A stretch of DNA of 64,000 nt. Origin: Fibrobacter sp. Lineage in GTDB: Bacteria > Fibrobacterota > Fibrobacteria > Fibrobacterales > Fibrobacteraceae. Each line of letters starts with the position of its first letter. The first letter of the stretch is position 1. A program made the position numbers and the translations under genes. Shown here piece after piece: positions 8,398-16,417 of the stretch. Under the pieces are notes generated by a model. That model was not told where the DNA came from and ran no database searches. It saw only the letters and a program-made list of their open reading frames with translations. Where the stretch lies: assembly GCA_017965445.1 (NCBI GenBank), contig JAGCPZ010000009.1:1-64000 (forward strand), written 5' to 3'.

Positions 8398-8586
8398 CGA
8401 GATGAGAGACTGCTTCGCTTACGGACTAGAGACGAGAGTGGTTCGACAGGTTCACTAACGTTGTTTCATTCTAAGTGAGCATTGCGAACGAAGAATCCAG
8501 TGATCCTTTATGTTACATTGTCACCCCGGTCACTGTACCGGGGTCAACTTTTTTAAAGAAAATCTCAATAAGACAACGAAAGCCCA
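8398..8586. repeat. Intergenic stretch made of several repeat fragments
   Basis: Contains ACTAGAGACGAGAGTGG, related to the GACGAGA heptamers at 55375. Next is GTGGTTCGACAGGTTCACTA (8440-8459), which matches TGGTTCGGCAAGCTCACCAA near 24543. Last is a palindrome at 8523-8544 (ACCCCGGT with ACCGGGGT) of the ATGAC-ending family, read on the minus strand. No gene seen. Confidence 0.65.
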
Positions 8587-11196
8587 ATGCGCACATACAA
8601 AGACCTGGCCCTAGCCGAAGAAGAACAGAAGCTTGAAGCGGCGATAGAAAAGTCGCGGAACTTGCTTATCGAAGCCCCCACCGGAAGTGGCAAGTCGCTG
8701 TACATTCCATGGTTCCTGAGCAGGCACTTTAGCGGACGCATCGTCGTATTGCAACCGCGCAGAATTGCAGCCCTCGCCCTCGCCCAGTATTCGGCAAAGC
8801 TGCACAACGAACCGTGCGGAAAAACTGTCGGTTACCAGTTTAGGCAGGACAGTTGCAAGTCCAGCGAAACCCGTATTCTCTTCCAAACATACGGAAACTT
8901 TTTGCAGGAACTTTTGCATGGAAAACTCGATGCAGACTGGGTAGTGTTCGACGAATACCATGAGCGCAGGGCAGATATGGATTTGCTTTTTGCGTATTTA
9001 GTTAGACGTGAAAAGCCGCGGATTGCGGTGATGTCGGCGGCACTGAACCGCGACGAACTCGAAGCAGCCCTTGGCGGTAAATGTTTGCAGCTAGGCCACC
9101 CGCTTTACCCCGTACAAATCATACATCAAAAACCGGCCACGGGCACAAACACAAGCGCAGGTCAAGGTATCGAAAGCGAAGTCGTCCGCGCATTGCGAAC
9201 ACTGTACCGCAACAACATTTGGCAAACGACACTTGTATTCTTGCCCGGCAAGGCAGAAATCGCAAGATGCCACACGGCAGCAAGCGAGGCGCTTGGCGAG
9301 AATGTTGCCGAATTCTTGGAACTGTACGGAGGGCAGGACCGCGAAACACAGGACCGCATTTTCGAAGAAACGGAACGCCCGCGAGTCATCTTCACGACGA
9401 ACATCGCGGAAACGTCCATCACCGTCCCGAACGTCACGGGAGTTGTCGATAGCGGAATCGAACGCGTAAGCGAATACGACGACAGCGAAAAGGTGAACGT
9501 GCTGCGCACACTGCCGATTTCTATGCAAAACGCCATCCAGCGTAGCGGCCGTAGTGGACGAACGCAAAACGGCTGTGCCATCCGCCTATGGACCGAAGAC
9601 GCAGAAAAGCACATGCCGCAAGGCATCGTGCCAGAAGTTTTGCAAATCGAGCCCTCGGAACTCTTGTTGCAAAAAGCGATGCTAGAGAGTTTAGACGAGA
9701 GGGGATTCCCGATCGGAGCCGGGAATGACAAGCATGTTTTTACAGCGAGAACGCTAGCCCCCAGTACTTTCTCCATCATTCTGCCTACGGCGATTCCCGA
9801 GGCTCGAGAGAAAGTCGCCACTAAGCTTCTCGAAGGCTTTGGCATGCTCCAGGAAGGTCGCATCACGGAACTCGGCAAACGCGCCATCCAAACGCCGATT
9901 TCAAATATACCTTTAGCGCTTATTTTGGCAAAAGCGGAAAGAGCCGCAGACCTCCCCGACCTTTTGCTTGCCGCAATGGCATGGATTCATTCAGGAACGG
10001 AATTCGTTCAGAAGTCCAAGGTTTCGCTGGACTTGCTCACGCTTGCAAAAGATACGCTTTCGAAGGCAGTGAACGTCCCGAAAGAAGTGAGCTTTACGCT
10101 GAGGCAACTTAAGGATTATAGAGATAAGTTAGACGATAAATGCGGGGCAAAGCCTGCCATAGCAGGCGACTACAAAGGACCTTTAGGTCCGACCTCACAC
10201 CTCATCGCTCAACAGCTTCTAGCCGCATTCCCTGACAAGCTCGCGACTCCAAGCGGCTCCGCATACAAGTTAAGCAACGGCAATACGATTCGCTTGCAAG
10301 TGGCAGACCCGCCATATGCACTACTCGCCCTCACGATGTTACGTACCGGTGGCGGAAGCAAATCGGAACTTCGCGTAAGCCTTTACGTTCCCATCCCGCA
10401 GAACCTGCTCGGCGGCGATAATGAAATCGTCCGTTACGAACTCCTGTGGCGAAGCGGTCAGGAACGCTTTATAGGCGTCGAAATTCACGAAGACAACTCC
10501 CCCACCGGCGAAGTCCGCGAAATCAGCCGCAAAGAAGTTCTTCCGCAAGAGGCATCGCCAAAAGTTCTCGAAAAGCTTAAGGAACTTACCGTCAATGCAT
10601 GGCGGGACAAGCTCGAAAAAGAAAACTGGACCGGTCGCTACCAAACCGAAAACATGCAGACGCTCCTTATCAAAATGCGCCTGGCAGCAAAAATGTACCC
10701 GGACTTCGGGCTCCCAGAATTCAACGACGAAGACATGGAGCTGATTTTCAACGAACTCACGGACGGCATCTTTTTACTGCGCGACATCAACGAAGACCGT
10801 TACAGGAATATTGTCGAAGATTACTTCGGAAAGTCGATGCTGTCGTGGCTCAACAAGACTTTCCCCGACCATTACGTTTTGCCGAACGGCAAACGCGCCC
10901 GCTACAGCTACCAAGCAGTCGCCACCGCCGACGAGCAAAGCAGCGGCAAGATTGTCCAAAGCGCAGACGGCGTGCTTGTCGAAATTTCCGCCCGCATCGA
11001 GGACTTTATGCAACTCCGCGGAGAGCACAAAATCGCAGACGGCAAACTCAAAGTACGTTACGACATTCTCGCTCCGAACTTCCGCACGATTCAAAAGACG
11101 TGGGATCTCACAAGTTTCTGGCAGAACACCTACGCCGAAGTCCGCAAGGAACTCCGCGGACGCTATCCAAAACATCCGTGGCCGGAAACGGTATAA
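8587..11196 (+). CDS. hrpB: ATP-dependent RNA helicase HrpB (DEAH box)
   Basis: DEAH-type helicase of 869 residues, near the usual 800-850 for HrpB. Walker A is APTGSGKS (residues 30-37), motif II is DEYHERRADMD (from 122), motif III is SAA, and motif VI is QRSGRSGR (from about 318). The family's C-terminal region follows (WQNTYAEVRKELRGRYPKHP). Substrate and role of HrpB are poorly known. Two in-frame stretches look inserted: residues about 370-384, encoded by a palindrome of the ATGAC-ending intergenic family, and residues about 519-538, encoded by two adjacent small palindromes. Both lie in parts where I recall no matching sequence in other HrpB proteins; an alignment is needed to confirm. 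Convergent with the next gene. Confidence 0.93.
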   Translation: MRTYKDLALAEEEQKLEAAIEKSRNLLIEAPTGSGKSLYIPWFLSRHFSGRIVVLQPRRIAALALAQYSAKLHNEPCGKTVGYQFRQDSCKSSETRILFQTYGNFLQELLHGKLDADWVVFDEYHERRADMDLLFAYLVRREKPRIAVMSAALNRDELEAALGGKCLQLGHPLYPVQIIHQKPATGTNTSAGQGIESEVVRALRTLYRNNIWQTTLVFLPGKAEIARCHTAASEALGENVAEFLELYGGQDRETQDRIFEETERPRVIFTTNIAETSITVPNVTGVVDSGIERVSEYDDSEKVNVLRTLPISMQNAIQRSGRSGRTQNGCAIRLWTEDAEKHMPQGIVPEVLQIEPSELLLQKAMLESLDERGFPIGAGNDKHVFTARTLAPSTFSIILPTAIPEAREKVATKLLEGFGMLQEGRITELGKRAIQTPISNIPLALILAKAERAADLPDLLLAAMAWIHSGTEFVQKSKVSLDLLTLAKDTLSKAVNVPKEVSFTLRQLKDYRDKLDDKCGAKPAIAGDYKGPLGPTSHLIAQQLLAAFPDKLATPSGSAYKLSNGNTIRLQVADPPYALLALTMLRTGGGSKSELRVSLYVPIPQNLLGGDNEIVRYELLWRSGQERFIGVEIHEDNSPTGEVREISRKEVLPQEASPKVLEKLKELTVNAWRDKLEKENWTGRYQTENMQTLLIKMRLAAKMYPDFGLPEFNDEDMELIFNELTDGIFLLRDINEDRYRNIVEDYFGKSMLSWLNKTFPDHYVLPNGKRARYSYQAVATADEQSSGKIVQSADGVLVEISARIEDFMQLRGEHKIADGKLKVRYDILAPNFRTIQKTWDLTSFWQNTYAEVRKELRGRYPKHPWPETV
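9704..9730. repeat. Intergenic-type palindromic repeat inside hrpB
   Basis: ATTCCCG (9705-9711) pairs with CGGGAAT (9720-9726) and is followed by GAC, the same plan as the intergenic palindromes at 24500, 36814 and 51222. It is preceded by TTTAGACGAGAGG, like a GACGAGA heptamer. It is read in frame as ERGFPIGAGND. Confidence 0.75.
10145..10200. repeat. Two adjacent small palindromes inside hrpB
   Basis: GCCTGC-CATA-GCAGGC is followed closely by GGACC-TTTA-GGTCC, read in frame as AKPAIAGDYKGPLGPTSH. The pattern of adjacent micro-palindromes is typical of the spaces between genes in this window and unusual in coding sequence. Confidence 0.6.
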
Positions 11197-11287
11197 GTGG
11201 TTAGTGATTAGTGATTAGTGGTTAGGGATGTAATAAAAACGTTCTAATTACACATCCTGTTTACTAAACACTGTTTACTAACCACTA
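11195..11287. repeat. Heptamer arrays in inverted orientation between convergent genes
   Basis: Left arm: five units of TAGTGRT type (11195-11229). Right arm: four units of the complementary type TTTACTA/AACACTG/TTTACTA/ACCACTA (11260-11287). AGTGGTTAGT at 11196-11205 is exactly complementary to ACTAACCACT at 11277-11286, so the arms can pair over a short AT-rich loop. It starts at the hrpB stop and ends four bases before the stop of the facing gene, as a bidirectional terminator would. Confidence 0.75.
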
Positions 11288-11291
11288 AAAC

Positions 11292-12848
11292 CTACTTCAC
11301 AGTATAAACAGCTAGCGTCTTGCTGTACTCGTAACCTACAACCAAGAGCGGTTCCCCATTGGGGCTTTTTTCTGCAGGGATAAATAGAATGCCTTCCGGG
11401 CCCCTATCTTTCGGATCCATATAAAAGCCAACAATCTTGGGAGCACTTCCGTTTTCGATTCCTGTAATATCAAATACGGCAACGCCACTCGTGCGTTCGA
11501 GCCCGGCAAATGCATAGCGTTTTTCACCGACGACACCCGTCGTTACATTTTCCGGTTCGCAGCCTTTATCTTCACTGCGAGCATCCATCTTGACTTTGCC
11601 CTTCTTTGAATTCCAGTTAAAATAATCAGGCGCAACCTTAGAAATCGTCTGTTCAAACATGTCGCCGGAATCCCACATGAGGTGTCCCGTTTCGCCATCG
11701 AAGATGCTAATCGAGCGCGTTCCAAAGGTGTACATGTAAGGGCATTTGCCGTTCGCGGTCTTGTCCGGTGCGATGTCGCAGCGTTCCAAATTACTCACGG
11801 AAAGGTTCTTCACGTCTTCGAGCACGTCCCCAACAAACACGCTCGAATCAAGCACACCCTGCTGCACAAGCATCATCGGTGTCGTCACATCAGTCCAAGC
11901 CTTGTAATCGTTGACCGGAGCACCTTCATTCGCAGTCAAGACAAACGTCTTTCCATTCACCGAAAATGCAGAGATTCCATCGGGCTGGCGCAGGCCGCGC
12001 AACGGGTAATTCTTGATTTCAATTGTCTTATTCTTCTTGATATCAAGTCCGGAGCCGGGCACAGAGTGATCCACGTAACCGAGGGGGAACACATCTAAAA
12101 TCTTTTTCGATTCGACATCGAACTTGACAAGGGAGTTATTTTCTTGCAGACTAACCCAAGCCGTCTTGGAATCTGGCGACACTGTAATGTATTCCGGTTC
12201 GAGCGACTGCACAAAACTCTTTACGCCGGTTTTGCGGACACCCGCCGCCATGAGTTTCAACGTATCAAGTCCATTAAAATCCACAACCGTTTTTTGAGGT
12301 TTGATCCAAGACTTTGCGTCAGGCTTGGACACCGACAAAACGCCAATGCCGCCTTCCGGGTCTTCAGAGAAAGTCTCGTCCGGAGAACCTTCGCATGCGA
12401 CAAGTAAATTCAATCCATCGGGAGTGAACGTAATCATGTCCGGCATATAGCACAGTTCGTGCGAGCCAAGGACCTCGAGCTTTTTGTTATAGCGCATCAC
12501 CTGCACATGGCCCATTTTCCATTCCGGATTGTTGAGCAGGCTCACCGCCACAAAATCGCCGTGAACCGTAACGCTGGAAGCGCCACCCGGCAATTTCATC
12601 TCGCTTATCTTTTTCGGATTCGTCGGGTCCGCGATATCGACCACTTCAAGAACGTTTTCGCCACCGACCACGAACAGCACCTTCTTTTCGGGCATGAACG
12701 CCGAAATTTCAGCCGTCGTCATCGGAATCGAGGCTATCTGCGTCAACACAGGCCCCATCCGGAACGGTCCCGCCGGAACATCCGTTTTTTTCGCAAAAGA
12801 AAGTCCCGCTCCCAAAAGCAGACTCAATGCAAATGCAGTTTTTTTCAT
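11292..12848 (-). CDS. Choice-of-anchor I family secreted beta-propeller protein
   Basis: Secreted protein of 518 residues; signal peptide 1-19 (MKKTAFALSLLLGAGLSFA). Repeated blade-like segments (VVDIADPTNPKKISEMKLPG, DMITFTPDGLNLLVACEG, ITVSPDSKTAWVSLQENNSL) point to a beta-propeller. The late segments DARSEDKGCEPENVTTG and AFAGLERTSGVAVFDITG are hallmarks of choice-of-anchor I proteins. These are exported and sometimes annotated as phosphatase- or esterase-like, but the activity is not settled. The ATG at 12848 was chosen because the signal peptide starts there; 20 further open codons upstream do not fit. It starts 19 bases after the preceding gene and is probably in one transcript with it. 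Confidence 0.82.
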   Translation of the reverse strand: MKKTAFALSLLLGAGLSFAKKTDVPAGPFRMGPVLTQIASIPMTTAEISAFMPEKKVLFVVGGENVLEVVDIADPTNPKKISEMKLPGGASSVTVHGDFVAVSLLNNPEWKMGHVQVMRYNKKLEVLGSHELCYMPDMITFTPDGLNLLVACEGSPDETFSEDPEGGIGVLSVSKPDAKSWIKPQKTVVDFNGLDTLKLMAAGVRKTGVKSFVQSLEPEYITVSPDSKTAWVSLQENNSLVKFDVESKKILDVFPLGYVDHSVPGSGLDIKKNKTIEIKNYPLRGLRQPDGISAFSVNGKTFVLTANEGAPVNDYKAWTDVTTPMMLVQQGVLDSSVFVGDVLEDVKNLSVSNLERCDIAPDKTANGKCPYMYTFGTRSISIFDGETGHLMWDSGDMFEQTISKVAPDYFNWNSKKGKVKMDARSEDKGCEPENVTTGVVGEKRYAFAGLERTSGVAVFDITGIENGSAPKIVGFYMDPKDRGPEGILFIPAEKSPNGEPLLVVGYEYSKTLAVYTVK

Positions 12849-12867
12849 ATCAATCCCATCCCTTAAA

Positions 12868-13305
12868 TTAATCGATAATAAGCCACATGATAAGCATGCC
12901 AAGCCCAAAACTCGCAGCCATGGAAGCCCCCGTCATCATGCGGTCAGAACCTTCTTTTTCCTTTTCGGCTTCTTCTTTAGCCTTTTGCTTTTCGGTCTGT
13001 TCCTGACTAGCTTCGATAGCAACGCTCAGGGCCTTAGCGCAAGTTTCGTTGTTCTTCTTAAGCGTGTTGTAGCTCTGTTCCCAGTTTTCGCACTTGGCCT
13101 TCTCGATTTCGAGATCGGAGCGCAACGACTGTTTTTCTACAGTGCAGGCGCTGTCGCGAAGAGCCATCACGCTATCGCGCGCGGCTAACTCTGCGATGAG
13201 TCCTGCTTCTGCCGATTCTGCGGCAACGCTCACTCCAGCAAGGGAGCACGCAAGCAACACCGAAACAAGCAAAGCCTTCACAAAAGAACGAACAGCTGAA
13301 ACCAT
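12868..13305 (-). CDS. Exported coiled-coil protein with C-terminal membrane helix
   Basis: Product of 145 residues with an N-terminal signal or anchor segment (residues 9-29, SFVKALLVSVLLACSLAGVS). A long charged coiled coil runs from about 60 to 120, including EKQKAKEEAEKEKEG. A C-terminal hydrophobic helix lies at about 126-143 (ASMAASFGLGMLIMWLII). No family recognised. It lies ten bases after the PfkB kinase gene and 19 before the choice-of-anchor I gene, so all three are probably co-transcribed. Confidence 0.7.
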   Translation of the reverse strand: MVSAVRSFVKALLVSVLLACSLAGVSVAAESAEAGLIAELAARDSVMALRDSACTVEKQSLRSDLEIEKAKCENWEQSYNTLKKNNETCAKALSVAIEASQEQTEKQKAKEEAEKEKEGSDRMMTGASMAASFGLGMLIMWLIID

Positions 13306-13315
13306 ATTCCCTCAA

Positions 13316-14275
13316 CTACATCTGTGCGTAAATGCGCTTCCAGCCCTCTTCCGGGATTTGCGCGCCCATCACCTGGACCACCTCGTTCGAGACTACGCTA
13401 CCGAGATTGCCCGAGCGCTCCATGTCCCAGCCGTTCATATAACCGTACAGGAATCCCGATGCCCAGAGGTCGCCTGCACCCGTCGTATCTATAGCCTTTG
13501 CTGCCCCTGCCGACACACGAGTGACCACGCCGTCCTTCGCAATCAAGGCACCGCGTTTGCCGATTTTCACGACAGCCACCTTCGCCTTTTTCGCGAGAAC
13601 ATCAAGAGCGGCCTCTTCCTTGACGCCGGCGTATGCGAATGCCTCGTCTTCGTTCGCGATGATGATATCAATCATCTTGTTTTCGAAAAGTTCGTCGAAC
13701 AACTTGCGGCAAGCATCCACCACGCCAAACGAGCTAAAGTCAAGAGCCGTTTCGACACCGAGACTGCGGGCAAGCGTAAACGATTTCTTGAAGCATTCAC
13801 CGTTAAAAGCACGGTAACCTTCGGCATAGAGGAGACCCACGTCGTCATAGAGAGCCGGCGTAAAGTCATCGGAACCGAGAAAATCCGAAGCCCCCAAATA
13901 CGTCCACATCGAACGCTGTGCATCTGGCGTCACGGCAGAGAACACACAGCCCGTTGCGGCACTCGAAAGTCCGACCTTCGATTCCACGCCGTTATTCTTC
14001 AAATGTTCCTGGAAAAGCTTACCGAGATCGTCATCGCCCACCTTGCTGATGAACGCGGCCTTGCCTCCGAGACGAGCAACGCCCACCATCGTATTGCAAG
14101 TCGAACCGCCCGGCACGCGAATCGGATTTTCTAGAGAACCCAAAAACTTTTCCATCTGCGGCCAATTGACCATGTTCATGCCGCCCTTCTGCACACCCTG
14201 GGCAGCAATCCATTCGTCACTCACATTCGCCAAAATATCGACAAGGGCTGCGCCCATACCAAGAACTTTTTTCAT
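13316..14275 (-). CDS. PfkB-family sugar or nucleoside kinase
   Basis: Ribokinase-like (PfkB) kinase of 319 residues that phosphorylates a sugar or nucleoside with ATP. The N-terminal signature is PGGSTCNTMVGVARLGGKAA. The C-terminal signature DTTGAGDLWASGFLYG contains the catalytic aspartate and anion-hole glycines. The overall type is closest to the adenosine-kinase-like group (VLGMGAALVDI start), but the substrate cannot be fixed from sequence alone. Its ATG shares one base with the stop of the upstream rhomboid gene (TAATG), so translation is probably coupled. Confidence 0.88.
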   Translation of the reverse strand: MKKVLGMGAALVDILANVSDEWIAAQGVQKGGMNMVNWPQMEKFLGSLENPIRVPGGSTCNTMVGVARLGGKAAFISKVGDDDLGKLFQEHLKNNGVESKVGLSSAATGCVFSAVTPDAQRSMWTYLGASDFLGSDDFTPALYDDVGLLYAEGYRAFNGECFKKSFTLARSLGVETALDFSSFGVVDACRKLFDELFENKMIDIIIANEDEAFAYAGVKEEAALDVLAKKAKVAVVKIGKRGALIAKDGVVTRVSAGAAKAIDTTGAGDLWASGFLYGYMNGWDMERSGNLGSVVSNEVVQVMGAQIPEEGWKRIYAQM

Positions 14276-15156
14276 TACATTCCTCCGCGACGGCGACGCA
14301 ACTTGTCGCCCGCTCTTAATAAAAATTCACGTTCCGATTCCGTCAAAGATTGGATGCCTTCGCGTTCCACCTTCCTCAAGATATCGTCCATGCGTTTCTG
14401 TTCATCGACGTAGAACACTTCACCTTCGAGAACTTCCGGTTCAGATGCATCGTTTTCATCGGAACGCCTGCTCGAAGAACGTCCGCTATAATTTTCGGTT
14501 TTGCGTGAAAACAAGCGGGACAAGCCCGAAAGCAGAGAGTGATTCGGACTGTTCTGGTAAAGCGCCATGTAAATGAAACCGGCGACCACGCCGCCCAAAT
14601 GGGCAAAATGCGCAATCATATCGCCCGAGTTTGCAAAGAAAATATCGAGCGCAATCATCACCCACATGGCATGCTTGATTCTCATCGGGATGATAAAGAA
14701 CATCAGAATCATGCGATCCGGGAAGAACTTGTAATAGGCGACAAAGATACCCATCAAGGCGCCCGACGCACCGATAATCGGGTTATTGGTCAGGCCGAGC
14801 AGGCACATACCAAAACTGAACAGCGCCGCAAAAATACCACAGAAAAAGTACATCGAAGTAAAATGACGCGTGCCCATCCACTCCGCGACTTCGGACCCGA
14901 ACATCCAAAGCATGAGCATGTTGAAGAAGAAATGCATAAAGTCAACATGGATGAACATGTAGGTCACATAGCGCCAGAGCTCAAGCGGGACCCTCGGCAT
15001 AAAAGCACCGAAATAGCTAATGTAATCCGTCAGGCTCCCGTAACCGGCACCCAAGTTAACCTCAACACCACGCCCAAAGAACGCGATAACAAAGACAGCA
15101 GCATTTGCAAGCAACAACACCTGCAGCACCTTGGGCAAATATCTAAACGGTTTCAT
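14275..15156 (-). CDS. Rhomboid family intramembrane serine protease
   Basis: Polytopic membrane protein of 293 residues with the rhomboid signatures. WRYVTYMFIHVDFMHFFFNM carries the conserved oxyanion-side H-x-x-x-N. GASGALMG contains the nucleophile (about Ser131), and AHLGGVVAGF contains the base (about His186). Six membrane segments are seen, then a cytoplasmic tail (about 210-293) rich in Ser, Arg and acidic residues. Expected to cut membrane proteins within or near the bilayer. It overlaps the coaD end by 14 bases and touches the kinase start by one base, a tight minus-strand operon. Confidence 0.93.
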   Translation of the reverse strand: MKPFRYLPKVLQVLLLANAAVFVIAFFGRGVEVNLGAGYGSLTDYISYFGAFMPRVPLELWRYVTYMFIHVDFMHFFFNMLMLWMFGSEVAEWMGTRHFTSMYFFCGIFAALFSFGMCLLGLTNNPIIGASGALMGIFVAYYKFFPDRMILMFFIIPMRIKHAMWVMIALDIFFANSGDMIAHFAHLGGVVAGFIYMALYQNSPNHSLLSGLSRLFSRKTENYSGRSSSRRSDENDASEPEVLEGEVFYVDEQKRMDDILRKVEREGIQSLTESEREFLLRAGDKLRRRRGGM

Positions 15157-15736
15157 AAACCTTCCTAAACTCTTTTAAAAGCATTGAAACAATGTTCCTG
15201 GGAACATACTTGGAGAGAATCGCCCTCTGCTCGGCATCGCTTTTGGCGGCACCGCACTTGAGGAGCTCGCGGACAACGGAGCTGCTCACGGCAAGATGTT
15301 CCTGGGCACTGAGCAAAAGCACCGTTTCGACATCGCCGTCGCCGTAAATGACCTTGTTGTTCCAGGCGACCGCCTGTTCGGCATCCAGGTCAGAAGCGTT
15401 GCGGATACCACGCACTAGGTAACGCGCCCCCACAGATTTCACGAAATCCACAGTCAGCCCCTCATGGACGGCGACCGAGACGTTCGGAATTCCGGAGATC
15501 GCAGTTTGCACCATCGCCTTGCGGGTTTCAGCATCAAACAGGTTTTTCTTGCTTGCATTCTGGGCCACAAGGACAATCAAAGAATCATACAGCTCGGCGG
15601 CACGTTTCACAAGATCAAGGTGGCCGACAGTGAACGGATCAAAGGAACCAGCAAATACCGCCACACGACGTTCGCCATTCTTCACTTTGCAAACGTCATC
15701 CACCATCGGTTTTTGTGCTTTTGATTTCCACACCAT
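15143..15736 (-). CDS. coaD: Phosphopantetheine adenylyltransferase
   Basis: Fourth step of coenzyme A synthesis: 4'-phosphopantetheine plus ATP gives dephospho-CoA. The nucleotidyl-transferase motif GSFDPFTVGHLDLVKRA is present, followed by YLVRGIRNASDLDAEQAVAWNN and the late SSSVVREL segment. The family is about 160-170 residues; this product (197) has about 22 extra N-terminal residues before RRVAVFAGSFDP. An ATG at 15706 would shorten the extension, and the start is uncertain. It is first in the operon coaD-rhomboid-kinase. Confidence 0.93.
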   Translation of the reverse strand: MVWKSKAQKPMVDDVCKVKNGERRVAVFAGSFDPFTVGHLDLVKRAAELYDSLIVLVAQNASKKNLFDAETRKAMVQTAISGIPNVSVAVHEGLTVDFVKSVGARYLVRGIRNASDLDAEQAVAWNNKVIYGDGDVETVLLLSAQEHLAVSSSVVRELLKCGAAKSDAEQRAILSKYVPRNIVSMLLKEFRKVYETV

Positions 15737-15745
15737 GTGGTACAA

Positions 15746-15867
15746 TTTACAAAAATGCTAACAGAAAATGTAAGCTATGAGGTATGAGCACGGCACTTCG
15801 TGCCTTTGAGCTATGAGATATAAGCATTTACCCAAAGCGAAGCGAGCTCAGAGGCCAACGGCCGACC
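15746..15867. repeat. Intergenic heptad-type repeat and hairpin
   Basis: GCTATGA GGTATGA (15774-15787) is a two-unit heptad. A hairpin GGCAC-TTC-GTGCC (about 15792-15804) follows, then GAGCTAT GAGATAT. The style matches the longer array at 39064-39309. No gene seen. Confidence 0.55.
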
Positions 15868-16416
15868 TCAAGCCCCATTCCTGAAAATTATTAGCGACGA
15901 TTCGCCGTAGCGGCGAACTTGCCCTTGGAAATCGTCATCCTTGGCCCATTCGGGCAATTTGCGACTCGGAGCCTCGAAAACGGCGACACCACCAGGATTC
16001 AGCCACTCGATAAACGGACGCAAATCCGGGTAATCCATGTCCTTGAAAGGCGGATCCGCATAAATCAAATCGAAACCACCGTCTGCGCAAAGCACTTCTT
16101 TCTTGAGCGTCAGTACATTTGTCTCAAGAAGTTTAAGTTTGTCCGCAACACCCATCGCCTTGTACGAGCGTTCGATCATCCGCGCCTGCGGACGTGCAAG
16201 TTCCACCGCCGTAACGCTTATGGCGTCACGGCTCACCGCCTCAAGCCCCATGATGCCGCTCCCGGCAAACAGGTCCAGCATGCGGAATCCATCGACGCCT
16301 TGCAAAATGTTAAAGAGAGCTTCCCTTGTACGGGAAGCTGTCGGACGCGTTTTCATGGAATCCGGGGACTCGATGTTGCGTCCCCGTAAAAAGCCACCAG
16401 TAATACGAATCGGCAT
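15868..16416 (-). CDS. rsmD: 16S rRNA (guanine(966)-N(2))-methyltransferase
   Basis: SAM-dependent methylase of 182 residues that acts on G966 of 16S rRNA in the assembled 30S particle. Landmarks: RITGGFLRGRNIESP at the N terminus, the SAM motif DLFAGSGIMGLEA (48-60), and the catalytic DPPF (121-124). Its ATG lies one base after the stop of the upstream PilN/O-like gene, so it is the last gene of that operon. rsmD is often next to coaD in bacteria, as here. Confidence 0.94.
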   Translation of the reverse strand: MPIRITGGFLRGRNIESPDSMKTRPTASRTREALFNILQGVDGFRMLDLFAGSGIMGLEAVSRDAISVTAVELARPQARMIERSYKAMGVADKLKLLETNVLTLKKEVLCADGGFDLIYADPPFKDMDYPDLRPFIEWLNPGGVAVFEAPSRKLPEWAKDDDFQGQVRRYGESSLIIFRNGA

Positions 16417-16417
16417 A

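Noticed and set aside
13094-14134. Plus-strand open frame of 346 codons opposite the PfkB kinase
   Set aside because: Composition typical of antisense frames in this genome; the kinase on the other strand is certain.
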